Positions 34,566-43,627 of a stretch of 56,928 nucleotides of DNA are shown here, piece by piece; the first letter of the stretch is position 1; each line of letters starts with the position of its first letter. Source of the stretch: Colimorpha sp045222795 (lineage in GTDB: Bacteria; Bacteroidota; Bacteroidia; Bacteroidales; P3); the NCBI GenBank assembly GCA_045222795.1, contig JBGUZF010000047.1, forward strand, positions 1 to 56,928. Reading direction: 5' to 3'. Below the pieces are notes generated by a model. The model worked only from the letters and a program-made list of their open reading frames with translations. It made no database searches and was not told the DNA's origin. The position numbers were made by a program, and so were the translations under genes.

Positions 34566-36386
34566 ATGAAAGCAATAAAGGAAAACCTTTTATTCTCCGC
34601 TTGGCTGCACTCCGTTGGCCATCCTTCGGAACGCTATCGAAAGCCACCGGCTTTCTTCATACTGATGGCGGCACTTGTTGTGTCCTCGTTGGTCGCCAAT
34701 GCCCAGTCGGAACAGTGGAAAGCATATTTGGACATCCGCGAGCAGTCACGTGCTGACATGACGCCTTGCGAGAATATGGAACTATATGCGCGAATGGATT
34801 CCATCTTCGATGGATATATCCCGGTGCGCAGTGTGGAAATGAACTATATGGAGGCTGCCCTGCAGTGCGGCGACACGGCGACATTCAAGCGGCTGGCCTA
34901 CCGCGTGGTCCGATGGAAAGGGTGGAACCCGCTGGTGTTCTACTACGTAGACCAATACAAGTTTTTGAAGGACTGCGCCTGGTGGCCGGAACTGGACTCC
35001 ATCCAGCAGGCCGTCCACAGCAGGAAGGACTACAGCTATGCCGAAACACTCCACCAGATGCAACAGGATGACCAAGCGGCACGCCGTGCTTTCCACAACC
35101 CCTCGCTCACGCCTGCCGACGAAGATTCGCTCGGTCGCAGGATGCATGAGGTGGACTCGGCCAATTTGGTGAAGCTGAAGTGGCTGATCGACACCCTGGG
35201 CTTCCCCACATGGGACCGTGTCTGCTCCTATGGCTCTGCCGACGCCTGGCTCGTCGCACAGCACATGCACCCGTGGTTTCAGTACGGCTACGTCAAGCAG
35301 ATGCGTCAAGCGGTGGCGGACACCAACGCCGACCCGTCGAATCTGGCCTACCTCGAAGACCGGCTGCGCACAGGGCGCGGTCTGCCACAAATCTACGGCA
35401 CGCAGTTCACCTCCACCGGCGAGAACAACCGCACCGTGTGGCAATGCCCAGTCGCCGACATCAAGAATGTCAACTCGCGACGCGAACAAATGCTTATGCC
35501 GCCACTGGAGGACTATATCGAGGGCTATCTGAAATCCTCTACCGTAGATGGAATGCTGGACAGTCACAAGCCACTGACAGAGATGGACGACGACTATGTG
35601 CGATACTACTACCTCGGCGACCAGTTTTCGCTCCTGCCTATGGACATGCAGCAGGGGGTGACGGACGCCGTAGCATACAGCGCTGCGGGCGATTACTGCG
35701 CAGCAGTATCCCTCTTCTGCTCCCGGCTCTCGAACCACTATCCCTTTGTGCGCGACCTGAAGCACTACCTGGAATGCCTTCTGCACAGCGAGTGCGTGGG
35801 TGACCAGTACTGCTACATCAGCCATTACGAGGTGCTGGAGCGTATGGTGCTTTGCGGCTACGAGCCGGACGCTTGGCTCAACTCGCTGCCCGACACGCTC
35901 TCGGTGCCTCTGCGGGCCGATTACGCCAACCTGCGCGCCGAGTACCTGCGCTACCTCAACCACGAGGACGATGCCGAGCTTACTGCCGCCCTTGCCAGCC
36001 GCGCCGACTTCGAGGCTCTGCTCCGAAGCGGCAAAAACTACCACCGCTACGAACTCGACGCATGGAACCATGCCTATCCTTCGCTGCAGAAAATGACCGA
36101 CGAATTGACCAAACGCGACTATGAAGCGTTCTTCGCCCTCCTCTGGCGCGAAGTGGAACGTGGCAACCTCCATGCCGAAGATTACGCTTCGCTCTACGAC
36201 CACACCTACTATCGACTTTATGGCAAAGACTGGTACGGCACCCTTGCCGCTGGTGTGCCGTCGGCTCGGCCGACAACCGACAAGCATATCCGTACAGCCA
36301 AACCTAAGACTCTCAACCGAAGGTCGGCGACCGTTAGTGGAGCCAACGAGCGCCGCCGCGCAGCATGTCTGCCGCCAATTAAATAA
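34566..36386 (+). CDS. Exported DUF6624-domain protein
   Basis: This 606-residue protein is the first of a three-gene operon of secreted proteins. A long N-terminal region ends in a hydrophobic signal core (about 30-46, ending VANAQ). A DUF6624 domain lies at about 192-318 (ANLVKLKWLIDTLGFPTW, AWLVAQHMHPWFQ, a YLEDRL segment, IYGTQ). The rest is helical with many Tyr and Trp and no catalytic motif that I recognise. The same domain occurs twice in the third gene of the operon. A shorter start at the Met near residue 34 is possible. The function is unknown. Confidence 0.75.
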   Translation: MKAIKENLLFSAWLHSVGHPSERYRKPPAFFILMAALVVSSLVANAQSEQWKAYLDIREQSRADMTPCENMELYARMDSIFDGYIPVRSVEMNYMEAALQCGDTATFKRLAYRVVRWKGWNPLVFYYVDQYKFLKDCAWWPELDSIQQAVHSRKDYSYAETLHQMQQDDQAARRAFHNPSLTPADEDSLGRRMHEVDSANLVKLKWLIDTLGFPTWDRVCSYGSADAWLVAQHMHPWFQYGYVKQMRQAVADTNADPSNLAYLEDRLRTGRGLPQIYGTQFTSTGENNRTVWQCPVADIKNVNSRREQMLMPPLEDYIEGYLKSSTVDGMLDSHKPLTEMDDDYVRYYYLGDQFSLLPMDMQQGVTDAVAYSAAGDYCAAVSLFCSRLSNHYPFVRDLKHYLECLLHSECVGDQYCYISHYEVLERMVLCGYEPDAWLNSLPDTLSVPLRADYANLRAEYLRYLNHEDDAELTAALASRADFEALLRSGKNYHRYELDAWNHAYPSLQKMTDELTKRDYEAFFALLWREVERGNLHAEDYASLYDHTYYRLYGKDWYGTLAAGVPSARPTTDKHIRTAKPKTLNRRSATVSGANERRRAACLPPIK

Positions 36387-36406
36387 ATACGAAAAGAAAC
36401 AACGAC

Positions 36407-37750
36407 ATGAAGAAAATAATCACATTGCTATTATTCGTGTTATCGATGAGTGTCGCTTCAGCGCAGGACACGCTTACTCCGGCGCAGATGCGGGAGGACT
36501 TCAATTATATGATGGAACAGTACGAGCACATCCACCCGAACCCGACGTGGTCGCTCGGCGAAGAGAGCTACAGCGGGCTGAAACAACAGACTCTGGCACA
36601 GCTCGACCATCCGATGACTCAGCTCGACTTTTGGCGTATCATCGCCCGATGGAACCAACACTTCGACGGACATACGCATGTTGGCTGGCCGACAATACCA
36701 CCGATGCCTGCGGGGATGATAGCTTTCCCACCCAAAAGCATCGTACAATACCGTAACAATAAATTATTTTTCAGTGCTTACGAAGCGATGCCCGACAGCT
36801 TGCAGGGCTGTGAAATTCTCGCCATCAATGAACACCCCTCGGCAGAAATCATCGATTCCATCATGCCTTATGTTAGCCATGAAAGCGAGGCTCATATCAA
36901 CAATGTCATTTTACGTTCACTCTACTGGTTCTATCAAGCTTTTTACGGATACAGCTCACAGATGGAGTTTCTCTATCGAACTACCGACGGCGAAAACACC
37001 GTCTTGTTGGACAGAAGGGCCCTCTACACTTGGCTTGTTCAAGTTGGTGATGTGGGAGAAATTGGAGGGGAAGGAGTTCGCGATTGCCCTTGGCATTTCA
37101 GCATCTTCCCCGAACAGAGCATTGCCTTGTTTGAATTCAACTCTTGCGGTCCTAACGATAAGTTCCCGCAGTTCGATTCCGTTGTGGCGGCCTGCATCGA
37201 CTCTGTCAACCACTATGGCATCAACCATCTGTTTGTGGACATTTCGCACAACAGCGGAGGCAACGACGCTTTTTGCAAGCGCTTCCTTTGCCATTTCGAC
37301 GGCCTCACCGACAAAGTGGCGGCCATGGACATGACGGACACTGAGATGGGTACCGTCGCGAATCCGGAAGAGAAGCGTGTAAAAATGTCATTCACCCCCA
37401 AGCACCCCTTGTACGGCGGCAAGCTGTACTTCATCCAGTCGCAGTTCACCTACTCCGCTGCCATCCTTCTTGCCAACCTGGCCAAGCAGTACCGACTGGG
37501 GCCGGTGATAGGGGAAGAGACGGGGGGCCTCACCACCACCTTTACCAGGCACAACTCTATCATGCTGCCCAACTCAGGCCTGACATTCTACTGCTCCGAC
37601 AAGCAGTTCCGCCACTTTGGCACCACAGGCTCCCGAGGTGTGCTGCCCGACATCTCGCTGGAAATCGGCTACAAATACCTCTTCCGCAGCTTCACCGCCA
37701 AGGAACTGCAGAAAATGATAACAATGTCTAACCAAAAAGATAAACAATAA
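36407..37750 (+). CDS. Exported S41-family peptidase
   Basis: This 447-residue protein has a signal peptide (1-19, ending ASAQ), a helical/beta N-terminal part, and an S41 (tail-specific-type) peptidase core. FVDISHNSGGND is the substrate-groove segment. TYSAAILLANL carries the likely nucleophile Ser350, followed by VIGEETGGLTTTF. The CtpA-type lysine position (GEKTFGKG) reads GEETGG, so the active site is of the Lys-less S41 type. There is no PDZ domain. Its stop codon shares one base with the next ATG (TAATG), so the genes are tightly coupled. Confidence 0.85.
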   Translation: MKKIITLLLFVLSMSVASAQDTLTPAQMREDFNYMMEQYEHIHPNPTWSLGEESYSGLKQQTLAQLDHPMTQLDFWRIIARWNQHFDGHTHVGWPTIPPMPAGMIAFPPKSIVQYRNNKLFFSAYEAMPDSLQGCEILAINEHPSAEIIDSIMPYVSHESEAHINNVILRSLYWFYQAFYGYSSQMEFLYRTTDGENTVLLDRRALYTWLVQVGDVGEIGGEGVRDCPWHFSIFPEQSIALFEFNSCGPNDKFPQFDSVVAACIDSVNHYGINHLFVDISHNSGGNDAFCKRFLCHFDGLTDKVAAMDMTDTEMGTVANPEEKRVKMSFTPKHPLYGGKLYFIQSQFTYSAAILLANLAKQYRLGPVIGEETGGLTTTFTRHNSIMLPNSGLTFYCSDKQFRHFGTTGSRGVLPDISLEIGYKYLFRSFTAKELQKMITMSNQKDKQ

Positions 37751-39972
37751 TGAAGAAAGCCTTGATTATATGCTCGGTGCTCCTGCTTTTTGCAGTCGCC
37801 ACATCGGCGCAGACTCCTACTTATAAGGAGTTGTCGGAAACGGCCTACAACTTGATTAAAGGGCAGGACTATATTGGGGCACATAAGGCTTTCCATACGC
37901 TGGACTCCCTGTATGGAATAAGCGATTTCGAAGCCCTCTATTATTACTATTCCTTGTCGCACGACTTTGTGCATGACAGAGAGGCTGAGAAGGAATTAAT
38001 GTTCCGCTTGGCACAGAACAAGTGCTGCGATATGCGTTACTTGGACGACTGGGCAAGAAGTCAACAGGCCGACACGCTCGATTACTGGAACGACATTGTT
38101 GCTATCGTTGCGCCCCGCGGCTATCAGGACACCCTCTATCAGAACCGCCTGCTGGCTATGAACAGAGCGAATAATGCAGCCAGGCAGATGCAGCACGGCA
38201 GCAACAACCAAGATTCGGTGCGGGATGCCATGCGTATGGTTAATTCAGCCAATCTGAGTGAGTTGAAGCAGCTGATAGCCGAGCGCGGTTTCCCGACATA
38301 CAGCAAGGTGGGCTACTATTGCGTCAAATATGCCTCAGCGATAGCTTTGTACCAGCCATCAGAGTTTCTCCATTGGTATCTGGAGCAGGCCAAAGCCGCC
38401 GCCGACAGCAACGACTATGACACTGAATGGCTCGGCCATCTAATCAAACGCGACAGACAGGTGAGCATCTACGATACCGTGTTCTACTCACGCATCGAAC
38501 CGCTGTTCCAAGCCGACCAGGAGGCGCGCCATCTGCTGAACAAGGGCTTGGACGAGGACTCGGTGTTGCGCGTTATACATGAGGTGGACTCGGTGAATCT
38601 CATTGCACTAAAACAACTGATTGCCGAACGCGGATTCCCGACGCTGTCGCGGTCGGGCTACAAATGCTGCGACTATGCCGCCCTGATAGCACAGCACTCG
38701 CCGCCCGAGTACCTGCATTGGTTTCTGGAACAGGCGCAGGCTGCCGCCGACAGCGGCGACTTCATTCCCTCGTGGATTGCCTATATGACCGACCGTGACC
38801 TTACCCACCAGGACAAACCTCAAATATACGGAACCCAGGGGTTTCCACTTGACGGTCTGACAGGAATGGCTCTTATCGAGGATGTCGAGCATCTGAACGA
38901 ACGCCGACGAAGTATGGATATGGAACCCATTGAGGATTATCTTCCATACATGGATATGCCCGACTTCTATTTCCACCCCTCGCTTGTCGACTACAGGCAA
39001 TACAGCCTCAACCTCCGCATCGAGGGCGACACGCTGCGGGTGTCGGGGTTTTATCTCATCCCCTATGACACCACCACCTATTCGGGACAACCTATCAAGG
39101 TCGATACAGCCTATTCCCTGCCGCTTGCCGACTACCGCACCGCCGATAGTGCCATCGTGTTGCGACGCGAGGGCAACTGGTATCCGCACATTAATGGCGA
39201 ACTGCTGACGGCGCAGGTACACATCAAAGCAGATGACTACTATATCATCGGTGGCACAGAATGGCTCCCCTCGTTCGACATACACCTCGTCCTCTTGCCG
39301 AAAGACAAATACGCTTGCAAAGTGGTTGAATCGCCCACTCGTCCCTTCCATTTCTATCGCCTCGCGAGCGATACAACACAGTATCCCGACGCCTATTACA
39401 ACGAGTTCGTGGATTCCTACAACTTCTACTGCTCCTTTTTCGGCGATTCCCTGTCGTCAAAGCCGATGAACATCGTGGAGATTGGTGACCCGCAGTTTGT
39501 AATGTGCCAGGGGCTACGCGATATGATTATCTTCGGGCATTATTTCTATGATGTCTATACGATGATACCTGACTTTTCGTGGATTCCTCACGAGGTGGCG
39601 CACCAATGGTGGGGCGACGGCATCTTCTTCGAGTACCGCGACTACGCCCTCAGCGAAAGCCTGACGGAGTACATCAAACTGCAATATCTCAAAAGCCGCG
39701 GACGAGGCTACGAGGAGCAGATTGAATACTATAAGGCTACGATGGAGCGTGCCGAAAAATCTTTGCCAATCGCCGATATCCACAGCGTCGAGTCGCAGGA
39801 CGAGTCCATTGCCATCTACCATGCCGCACCCTACCGACTCTCCCTCATGGACATGGCGACCGTCAACACCGCTCTGCGGCAACTCTACAACAAACACAAA
39901 TACACAATAGTCGGTCGGGATACCTTCCTGCAAAAATGTAAGACATTGCAGGACTGGCTGAAGTCGAAATAA
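37750..39972 (+). CDS. Exported double DUF6624 / M1-like metallopeptidase fusion
   Basis: This 740-residue protein has a signal peptide (1-20, ending TSAQ). A first, degenerate DUF6624 repeat follows (about 160-245) and a second, better kept one (about 275-400, with QIYGTQ and an RRRSMDMEPIEDYLPY end). The C-terminal gluzincin-like domain has HEVAHQWWGDG at residue 614, and the third zinc ligand is probably the Glu of ALSESLTEY. The Glu lies 18 residues after the second His, one fewer than in typical M1 peptidases. It is the last gene of the operon. The domain combination is not one I know. Confidence 0.8.
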   Translation: MKKALIICSVLLLFAVATSAQTPTYKELSETAYNLIKGQDYIGAHKAFHTLDSLYGISDFEALYYYYSLSHDFVHDREAEKELMFRLAQNKCCDMRYLDDWARSQQADTLDYWNDIVAIVAPRGYQDTLYQNRLLAMNRANNAARQMQHGSNNQDSVRDAMRMVNSANLSELKQLIAERGFPTYSKVGYYCVKYASAIALYQPSEFLHWYLEQAKAAADSNDYDTEWLGHLIKRDRQVSIYDTVFYSRIEPLFQADQEARHLLNKGLDEDSVLRVIHEVDSVNLIALKQLIAERGFPTLSRSGYKCCDYAALIAQHSPPEYLHWFLEQAQAAADSGDFIPSWIAYMTDRDLTHQDKPQIYGTQGFPLDGLTGMALIEDVEHLNERRRSMDMEPIEDYLPYMDMPDFYFHPSLVDYRQYSLNLRIEGDTLRVSGFYLIPYDTTTYSGQPIKVDTAYSLPLADYRTADSAIVLRREGNWYPHINGELLTAQVHIKADDYYIIGGTEWLPSFDIHLVLLPKDKYACKVVESPTRPFHFYRLASDTTQYPDAYYNEFVDSYNFYCSFFGDSLSSKPMNIVEIGDPQFVMCQGLRDMIIFGHYFYDVYTMIPDFSWIPHEVAHQWWGDGIFFEYRDYALSESLTEYIKLQYLKSRGRGYEEQIEYYKATMERAEKSLPIADIHSVESQDESIAIYHAAPYRLSLMDMATVNTALRQLYNKHKYTIVGRDTFLQKCKTLQDWLKSK

Positions 39973-40143
39973 TTATAACCGAAATCGTTAACACATAAAA
40001 AATAGGAATTTATATACCTGTTGACTGCAAAATGCCGATAATTTGACAAAGCCGTGCAACCATCAGGAAAAAGGGGTTGAAGCGAGGATTCAAAAAACCA
40101 AAATACTCCCTATAGGGGTGCTCTGTTCTTCGATTGTTCTTCG

Positions 40144-40196
40144 GTTGTTCTTCAGTTGTTCTTCAGTGATCCACTGAAGAACAACTGAAGAACAAC
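40144..40196. repeat. 11-mer inverted repeat, perfect 25-bp stem
   Basis: TTGTTCTTCAG units on the left (to 40168) are exactly mirrored on the right (40172-40196) around a 3-nt loop. A second copy lies at 55550-55600. Confidence 0.85.
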
Positions 40197-40285
40197 TGGT
40201 AAACCACTGAGAATGGACAATATGTATATAGTCCTTTTTTGATTGGCATTCCATGCAATAGGCCAATCACATAGCACAGCGCAAT

Positions 40286-40321
40286 AAAAGTTTGCATCCT
40301 GCGTTAAGGATGCAAACTTTT
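40286..40321 (+). terminator. Strong hairpin terminator abutting the thioesterase start
   Basis: AAAAGTTTGCATCC (40286-40299) pairs perfectly with GGATGCAAACTTTT (40308-40321), followed by TT. The downstream ATG begins five bases after the stem, at 40326, so it may also act as an attenuator. Confidence 0.85.
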
Positions 40322-40325
40322 TTGT

Positions 40326-40721
40326 ATGATAGAGACTGGAATAAAAGGCCGTCGAGAACAGACGGTGACACCGGAGATGAGTGCCGCACGTGTGGGCAGC
40401 GGACTGGTTGATGTGTTTGCTACACCGATGCTTGTGGCACTGATAGAGCAGACCTGCTACGAGAGTGTGCTGCCGCACCTCGAGGAAGGGCAGGGGACTG
40501 TGGGCACACTGGTCAACATCAGTCATGTGTCGGCCACGCCGGTCGGCAAACGAGTGTGGTGCGAGAGCGAACTCGTTGATGTTGACCGCCGTCGGCTGGT
40601 TTTCAGCGTCAAAGCTTACGACGAATGCGGTCTCATTGGTGAAGGAACCCACGAGCGCTTTGTCATCGACACAGCTAAGTTCATGGAGAAACTCAATTGT
40701 AAGATGAAAGGTGAGAGGTGA
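40326..40721 (+). CDS. Hotdog-fold thioesterase (FlK-like)
   Basis: This 131-residue single hotdog domain is of the fluoroacetyl-CoA thioesterase-like type, probably hydrolysing an acyl-CoA in the cytoplasm. The central helix segment (VFATPMLVALIEQTCYESVLPHL) and the final strands (WCESELVDVDRRRLVFSVKAYD) fit the fold. A heptad array supplies the last codons (KMKGER) and the stop. The ATG sits directly after a terminator-like hairpin, which is unusual. Confidence 0.8.
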   Translation: MIETGIKGRREQTVTPEMSAARVGSGLVDVFATPMLVALIEQTCYESVLPHLEEGQGTVGTLVNISHVSATPVGKRVWCESELVDVDRRRLVFSVKAYDECGLIGEGTHERFVIDTAKFMEKLNCKMKGER

Positions 40722-40733
40722 AAGGTGAGAGGA
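40704..40733. repeat. Heptad array across the end of the thioesterase gene
   Basis: AAAGGTG / AGAGGTG units form the last codons and the TGA stop and continue past it. Confidence 0.8.
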
Positions 40734-40765
40734 TGTACTCCTCCACCATTCTTCTGGATGGTCCC

Positions 40766-40785
40766 CCTCCCCTAGTTAGGGGAGG
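40766..40785. terminator. GC-rich hairpin after the thioesterase gene
   Basis: CCTCCCCTA and TAGGGGAGG form a 9-bp stem with a 2-nt formal loop. Neighbouring ACTCCTCC and GGAGGAGT can pair in an alternative fold. There is no T-run, so termination is uncertain. Confidence 0.4.
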
Positions 40786-40825
40786 AGTTGGCAAGGGTTG
40801 GTTTGGTTTAGGACGCAGATATTTT

Positions 40826-40850
40826 CAATTTTCAACTTTCAATTTTCATT
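40826..40850. repeat. Heptad array upstream of the cysteine desulfidase-like gene
   Basis: CAATTTT / CAACTTT units end next to the -7 element and overlap the expected -33 position. Confidence 0.65.
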
Positions 40851-40857
40851 TTTTTTG

Positions 40858-40865
40858 TATCTTTG
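40858..40865 (+). promoter_or_regulatory. -7 promoter element of the cysteine desulfidase-like gene
   Basis: TATCTTTG matches TAnnTTTG, 39 nt before the ATG. A TTTC 17 nt upstream, inside the heptad array, may stand in for the -33 TTTG. Confidence 0.65.
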
Positions 40866-40904
40866 CATTTTAATGTATAATACGACAACTATCTGTATCT
40901 GTCT

Positions 40905-42212
40905 ATGGATAAGGAATTACGCGAGCAGATAAAGGACATTATGCGCCACGAGGTGGTGCCCGCCACCGGCTGTACCGAGCCCGGCGCCGTTGCGCTGTGC
41001 GTAGCTAAAGCCGTTGAAACCTTGGGTTGCGAACCCGAGTGTATCACCCTGCGACTCAGCAAGAATGTCTTCAAGAATGCCATGGGCGTGGGCATCCCCG
41101 GTACGGGCATGATTGGCCTGCCGATAGCGGTGGCTATGGCTGTGACACACGGCGATTCGAAGCGCGGCCTCGAAGTGTTGACAATGCCCGAAGACCAGGT
41201 GGAAGATGCCAAGCGCTGGCTCGCCAACCACGCCGACAGCATCGATATCAGCGTTAAAGAGACGTCGGACAAGTTGTACATAGAAAGCGTAGTGCAGGGG
41301 AGTGCAAGGGAGTGCAAGGGGAGTGCCGTAGCCGTGATAGCCAAGCGGCACACCAACTTCATCTTCCTGAAGAAGGACGACCAGGTGCTGCTCGACCACA
41401 AGCAGGGCCTCTTCCAGGAACAGGACAACGACGACGACCCCAAAGAGGATAATAAACAGCGCCTCGAACTCACCGCCCGCATGGTCTACGACTACGCTAC
41501 CACAGCACCACTCGACGAGCTCGACTGGCTGCGCGAGACGGTGGAATACAACAACGCCGCGTCGGAATGTGGCCTTGAGGGCATGGGTCTGCACACCGGA
41601 CAGATACTGATGGAGCAGGCCCGCGGCGACATGGTGCACACCGTTGTTGCACGTACCGTGGCAGCCAGCGACGCCCGCATGGACGGCTGCACCAAACCTG
41701 TCTACAGCAACTCGGGCAGCGGCAACCAAGGCATCTGCTGCACCCTGCCGACATACTACTACGGCAAGCTGAAAGGCTGCAGCGATGAGCAGATTCTGCG
41801 CGCGCTGACTATGAGCCACCTGATGAGCATCTACATCAAGCGCGGTATCGGTCGCCTCAGCGCCCTCTGCGGCATCGTCAACGCCACCATGGGCGTGAGT
41901 GCCGCACTTACCTACCTCGAGGGCGGCACCTTTGAGCAGATAGGCTATGCCCTGAAGAACATGATAAATACTATCGCCGGCATGGTGTGCGACGGAGCCA
42001 AGCCTAGCTGCGCCCTGAAGATGAGCGTGGGCCTCTACAGTGCCTTCGTGTGCAGCGAGCTGGCGGTGCACTGCCGTGTGGTAGACTGTACCGACGGCCT
42101 CAGCGAGAGCGATCTCGACTGCAGCATCCACAACCTCGGCCGCCTCGGCAAAGACGGCATGAACCAGACCGACGACATGATACTCGACATCATGACGCAT
42201 AAGCGTGGATGA
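40905..42212 (+). CDS. L-cysteine desulfidase-like / serine dehydratase alpha-type protein (UPF0597, CyuA-like)
   Basis: This 435-residue protein is of the UPF0597/CyuA family, [4Fe-4S] enzymes that break L-cysteine down to pyruvate, ammonia and sulfide. The opening HEVVPATGCTEPGAVALCVAKA and late cysteine-rich segments (SGSGNQGICCTLP, MVCDGAKPSCALK) carry the Cys residues expected to hold the cluster. It stands alone with its own promoter. Whether its substrate is cysteine or another amino acid cannot be told from sequence. Confidence 0.85.
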   Translation: MDKELREQIKDIMRHEVVPATGCTEPGAVALCVAKAVETLGCEPECITLRLSKNVFKNAMGVGIPGTGMIGLPIAVAMAVTHGDSKRGLEVLTMPEDQVEDAKRWLANHADSIDISVKETSDKLYIESVVQGSARECKGSAVAVIAKRHTNFIFLKKDDQVLLDHKQGLFQEQDNDDDPKEDNKQRLELTARMVYDYATTAPLDELDWLRETVEYNNAASECGLEGMGLHTGQILMEQARGDMVHTVVARTVAASDARMDGCTKPVYSNSGSGNQGICCTLPTYYYGKLKGCSDEQILRALTMSHLMSIYIKRGIGRLSALCGIVNATMGVSAALTYLEGGTFEQIGYALKNMINTIAGMVCDGAKPSCALKMSVGLYSAFVCSELAVHCRVVDCTDGLSESDLDCSIHNLGRLGKDGMNQTDDMILDIMTHKRG

Positions 42213-42243
42213 TCGCTTGAATGCCTGAGTGATATTACTCAAA

Positions 42244-42340
42244 CAATCAAACAATCCTGCCTGACCGTAAGGGAACGGCCTTGAGCACCGAAGAGAAAAA
42301 ATCAAATACAGCGAAAAAGCAATCAAGCAATCAAACAATT
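42244..42340. repeat. CCTGCCTGACCG element, copy 1, with octad arms
   Basis: A core of CCTGCCTGACCGTAAGGG, CGGCCTTGAGCACCGA and an A-rich stretch is flanked by AATCAAAC-type octads. A second copy (51528-51622) is about 90 percent identical by eye. Confidence 0.8.
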
Positions 42341-42391
42341 TTGTGTTGATAACTTTATCAGCCGACAAACTGCCAAGTATAAAAAAATAAG

Positions 42392-42399
42392 TATTTTTG
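42392..42399 (+). promoter_or_regulatory. -7 promoter element of the DUF3276 gene
   Basis: TATTTTTG matches TAnnTTTG and lies 32 nt before the ATG. No clear -33 TTTG was seen. Confidence 0.5.
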
Positions 42400-42431
42400 C
42401 ACTCCGAAACAACAGTAATAAAAAGAGAGAA

Positions 42432-42770
42432 ATGGACAACAAAGAGCAAAGAAAAGAAGAACTCTACAGCCAGGCCATCCCTGCCGGCAAACGTAGATAT
42501 TTCTTCGATGTGAAGGAAACCCGTGGTGGTGACAAATTTATTACCATTACCGAAAGCCGCAAGTTGTTCGACAACAACACAGGCGACTTCTTCTTCGAGA
42601 AAAACAAGATGTTCCTCTATAAGGAGGACTTCGAAAAGTTCCGTAAAGGTCTGGAGAATGCCTTCTCGTTCATCGAGACCGGCATTGTGCCGCCTCCCGT
42701 GGTCGTCGAGGACAACTACCATTCCGACGACACCGACAGCAAGTTCGAGGAGATTGACTTTAAATTTTAA
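42432..42770 (+). CDS. DUF3276 / PUR-domain nucleic-acid-binding protein
   Basis: This 112-residue protein is of the Bacteroidota DUF3276 (PUR-alpha-like) family. Two strand-rich halves, with GKRRYFFDVKETRGGDKFITITESRK, fit the single-strand nucleic-acid-binding PUR fold. A helix and an acidic tail follow. It is probably a cytoplasmic RNA- or DNA-binding protein; targets are unknown. It has its own promoter candidate and is separated from parA by an inverted heptad element. Confidence 0.88.
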   Translation: MDNKEQRKEELYSQAIPAGKRRYFFDVKETRGGDKFITITESRKLFDNNTGDFFFEKNKMFLYKEDFEKFRKGLENAFSFIETGIVPPPVVVEDNYHSDDTDSKFEEIDFKF

Positions 42771-42846
42771 GCTGTAAGCTGTAAGTTTTAAGTGGCTACG
42801 CAAGTTGTGATTGTTACTCACAGCTTAAAACTTAAAACTTAAAACT
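42771..42846. repeat. Inverted heptad element with AAGTGGCTACGCA core (DUF3276-parA spacer)
   Basis: GCTGTAA heptads on the left mirror ACTTAAA heptads on the right around GTGGCTACGCA (42792-42802). The element fills the spacer. Confidence 0.8.
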
Positions 42847-42855
42847 AATAAAAAT

Positions 42856-43623
42856 ATGGCAAAGATTATTTCCATAGCCAACCAGAAGGGCGGGGTGGGG
42901 AAGACCACCACGGCGGTCAACCTGTCGGCCTCGCTGGCGGTGCTTGAGAAGAAGGTGCTGCTGGTGGACTGCGACCCGCAGGCCAACGCCACCTCCGGCC
43001 TCGGGGTGAATCCCGACGCGCTGGAGAAGAGCGTCTACGAGTGCATCCTCGGCCAGGCCAACGCCCGCGACATCATCGTCGAGACCGAGACCCCCAACCT
43101 CTACCTTCTGCCCACTCGCATCGACCTGGTGGGTGCCGAGGTGGAGCTCATCAACGAGAAAGGCCGCGAGCAGTTCCTGAGCCGCGTGCTCGAGCCGCTG
43201 AGGCCCGACTACGACTTCATCATCGTCGACTGCTCGCCGTCGCTGGGTCTCATCACCATCAACGCCCTCACGGCCAGCGACTCGGTGATAGTGCCCATAC
43301 AGAGCGAATACTTCGCCCTCGAAGGTTTGGGCAAGCTGCTCAACACCATACGCATCGTCCAGACGCGCCTCAACCCCAAGCTGGCCATCGAAGGCATGCT
43401 CATCACCATGTACGACAACCGTCTCCGCCTGGCCCGCCAGGTGGTGGAGGATGTTCGCGACCACTTCAAGCAGATGGTGTTCGAGACGCTTATCTTCCGC
43501 AACACCAAGCTCGCGGAGGCTCCGAGCTACGGAAAACCCATCATCATGCACGATGCCGCCTCGACGGGCGCCATCAATTACCTTAACCTTGCGCAGGAAA
43601 TCCTGAAGCGCAACAATATGTAG
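42856..43623 (+). CDS. parA: Chromosome partitioning ATPase ParA (Soj)
   Basis: This 255-residue ParA has the deviant Walker A KGGVGKTTTAVNL (residues 10-22), the DCDPQANATSGLG switch region and a typical C-terminus. It segregates the chromosome together with ParB. There is no long N-terminal DNA-binding extension, so it is a chromosomal Soj-type ParA. It is followed by parB after 4 nt. I did not find a perfect parS site in the window. Confidence 0.95.
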   Translation: MAKIISIANQKGGVGKTTTAVNLSASLAVLEKKVLLVDCDPQANATSGLGVNPDALEKSVYECILGQANARDIIVETETPNLYLLPTRIDLVGAEVELINEKGREQFLSRVLEPLRPDYDFIIVDCSPSLGLITINALTASDSVIVPIQSEYFALEGLGKLLNTIRIVQTRLNPKLAIEGMLITMYDNRLRLARQVVEDVRDHFKQMVFETLIFRNTKLAEAPSYGKPIIMHDAASTGAINYLNLAQEILKRNNM

Positions 43624-43627
43624 ACCA

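Larger units (their letters stand above)
39973..40325. other. Intergenic region with 25-bp hairpin and terminator
   Basis: This 353-bp spacer has no gene. It holds an 11-mer hairpin (40144-40196) and a strong terminator hairpin (40286-40321) that ends five bases before the next ATG. The first 110 bp show nothing recognisable. Confidence 0.7.

Noticed and set aside
40144..40196. CRISPR array
   Set aside because: The 11-mers and heptads are directly adjacent units without spacers and are mirrored as hairpins; no cas gene is present.
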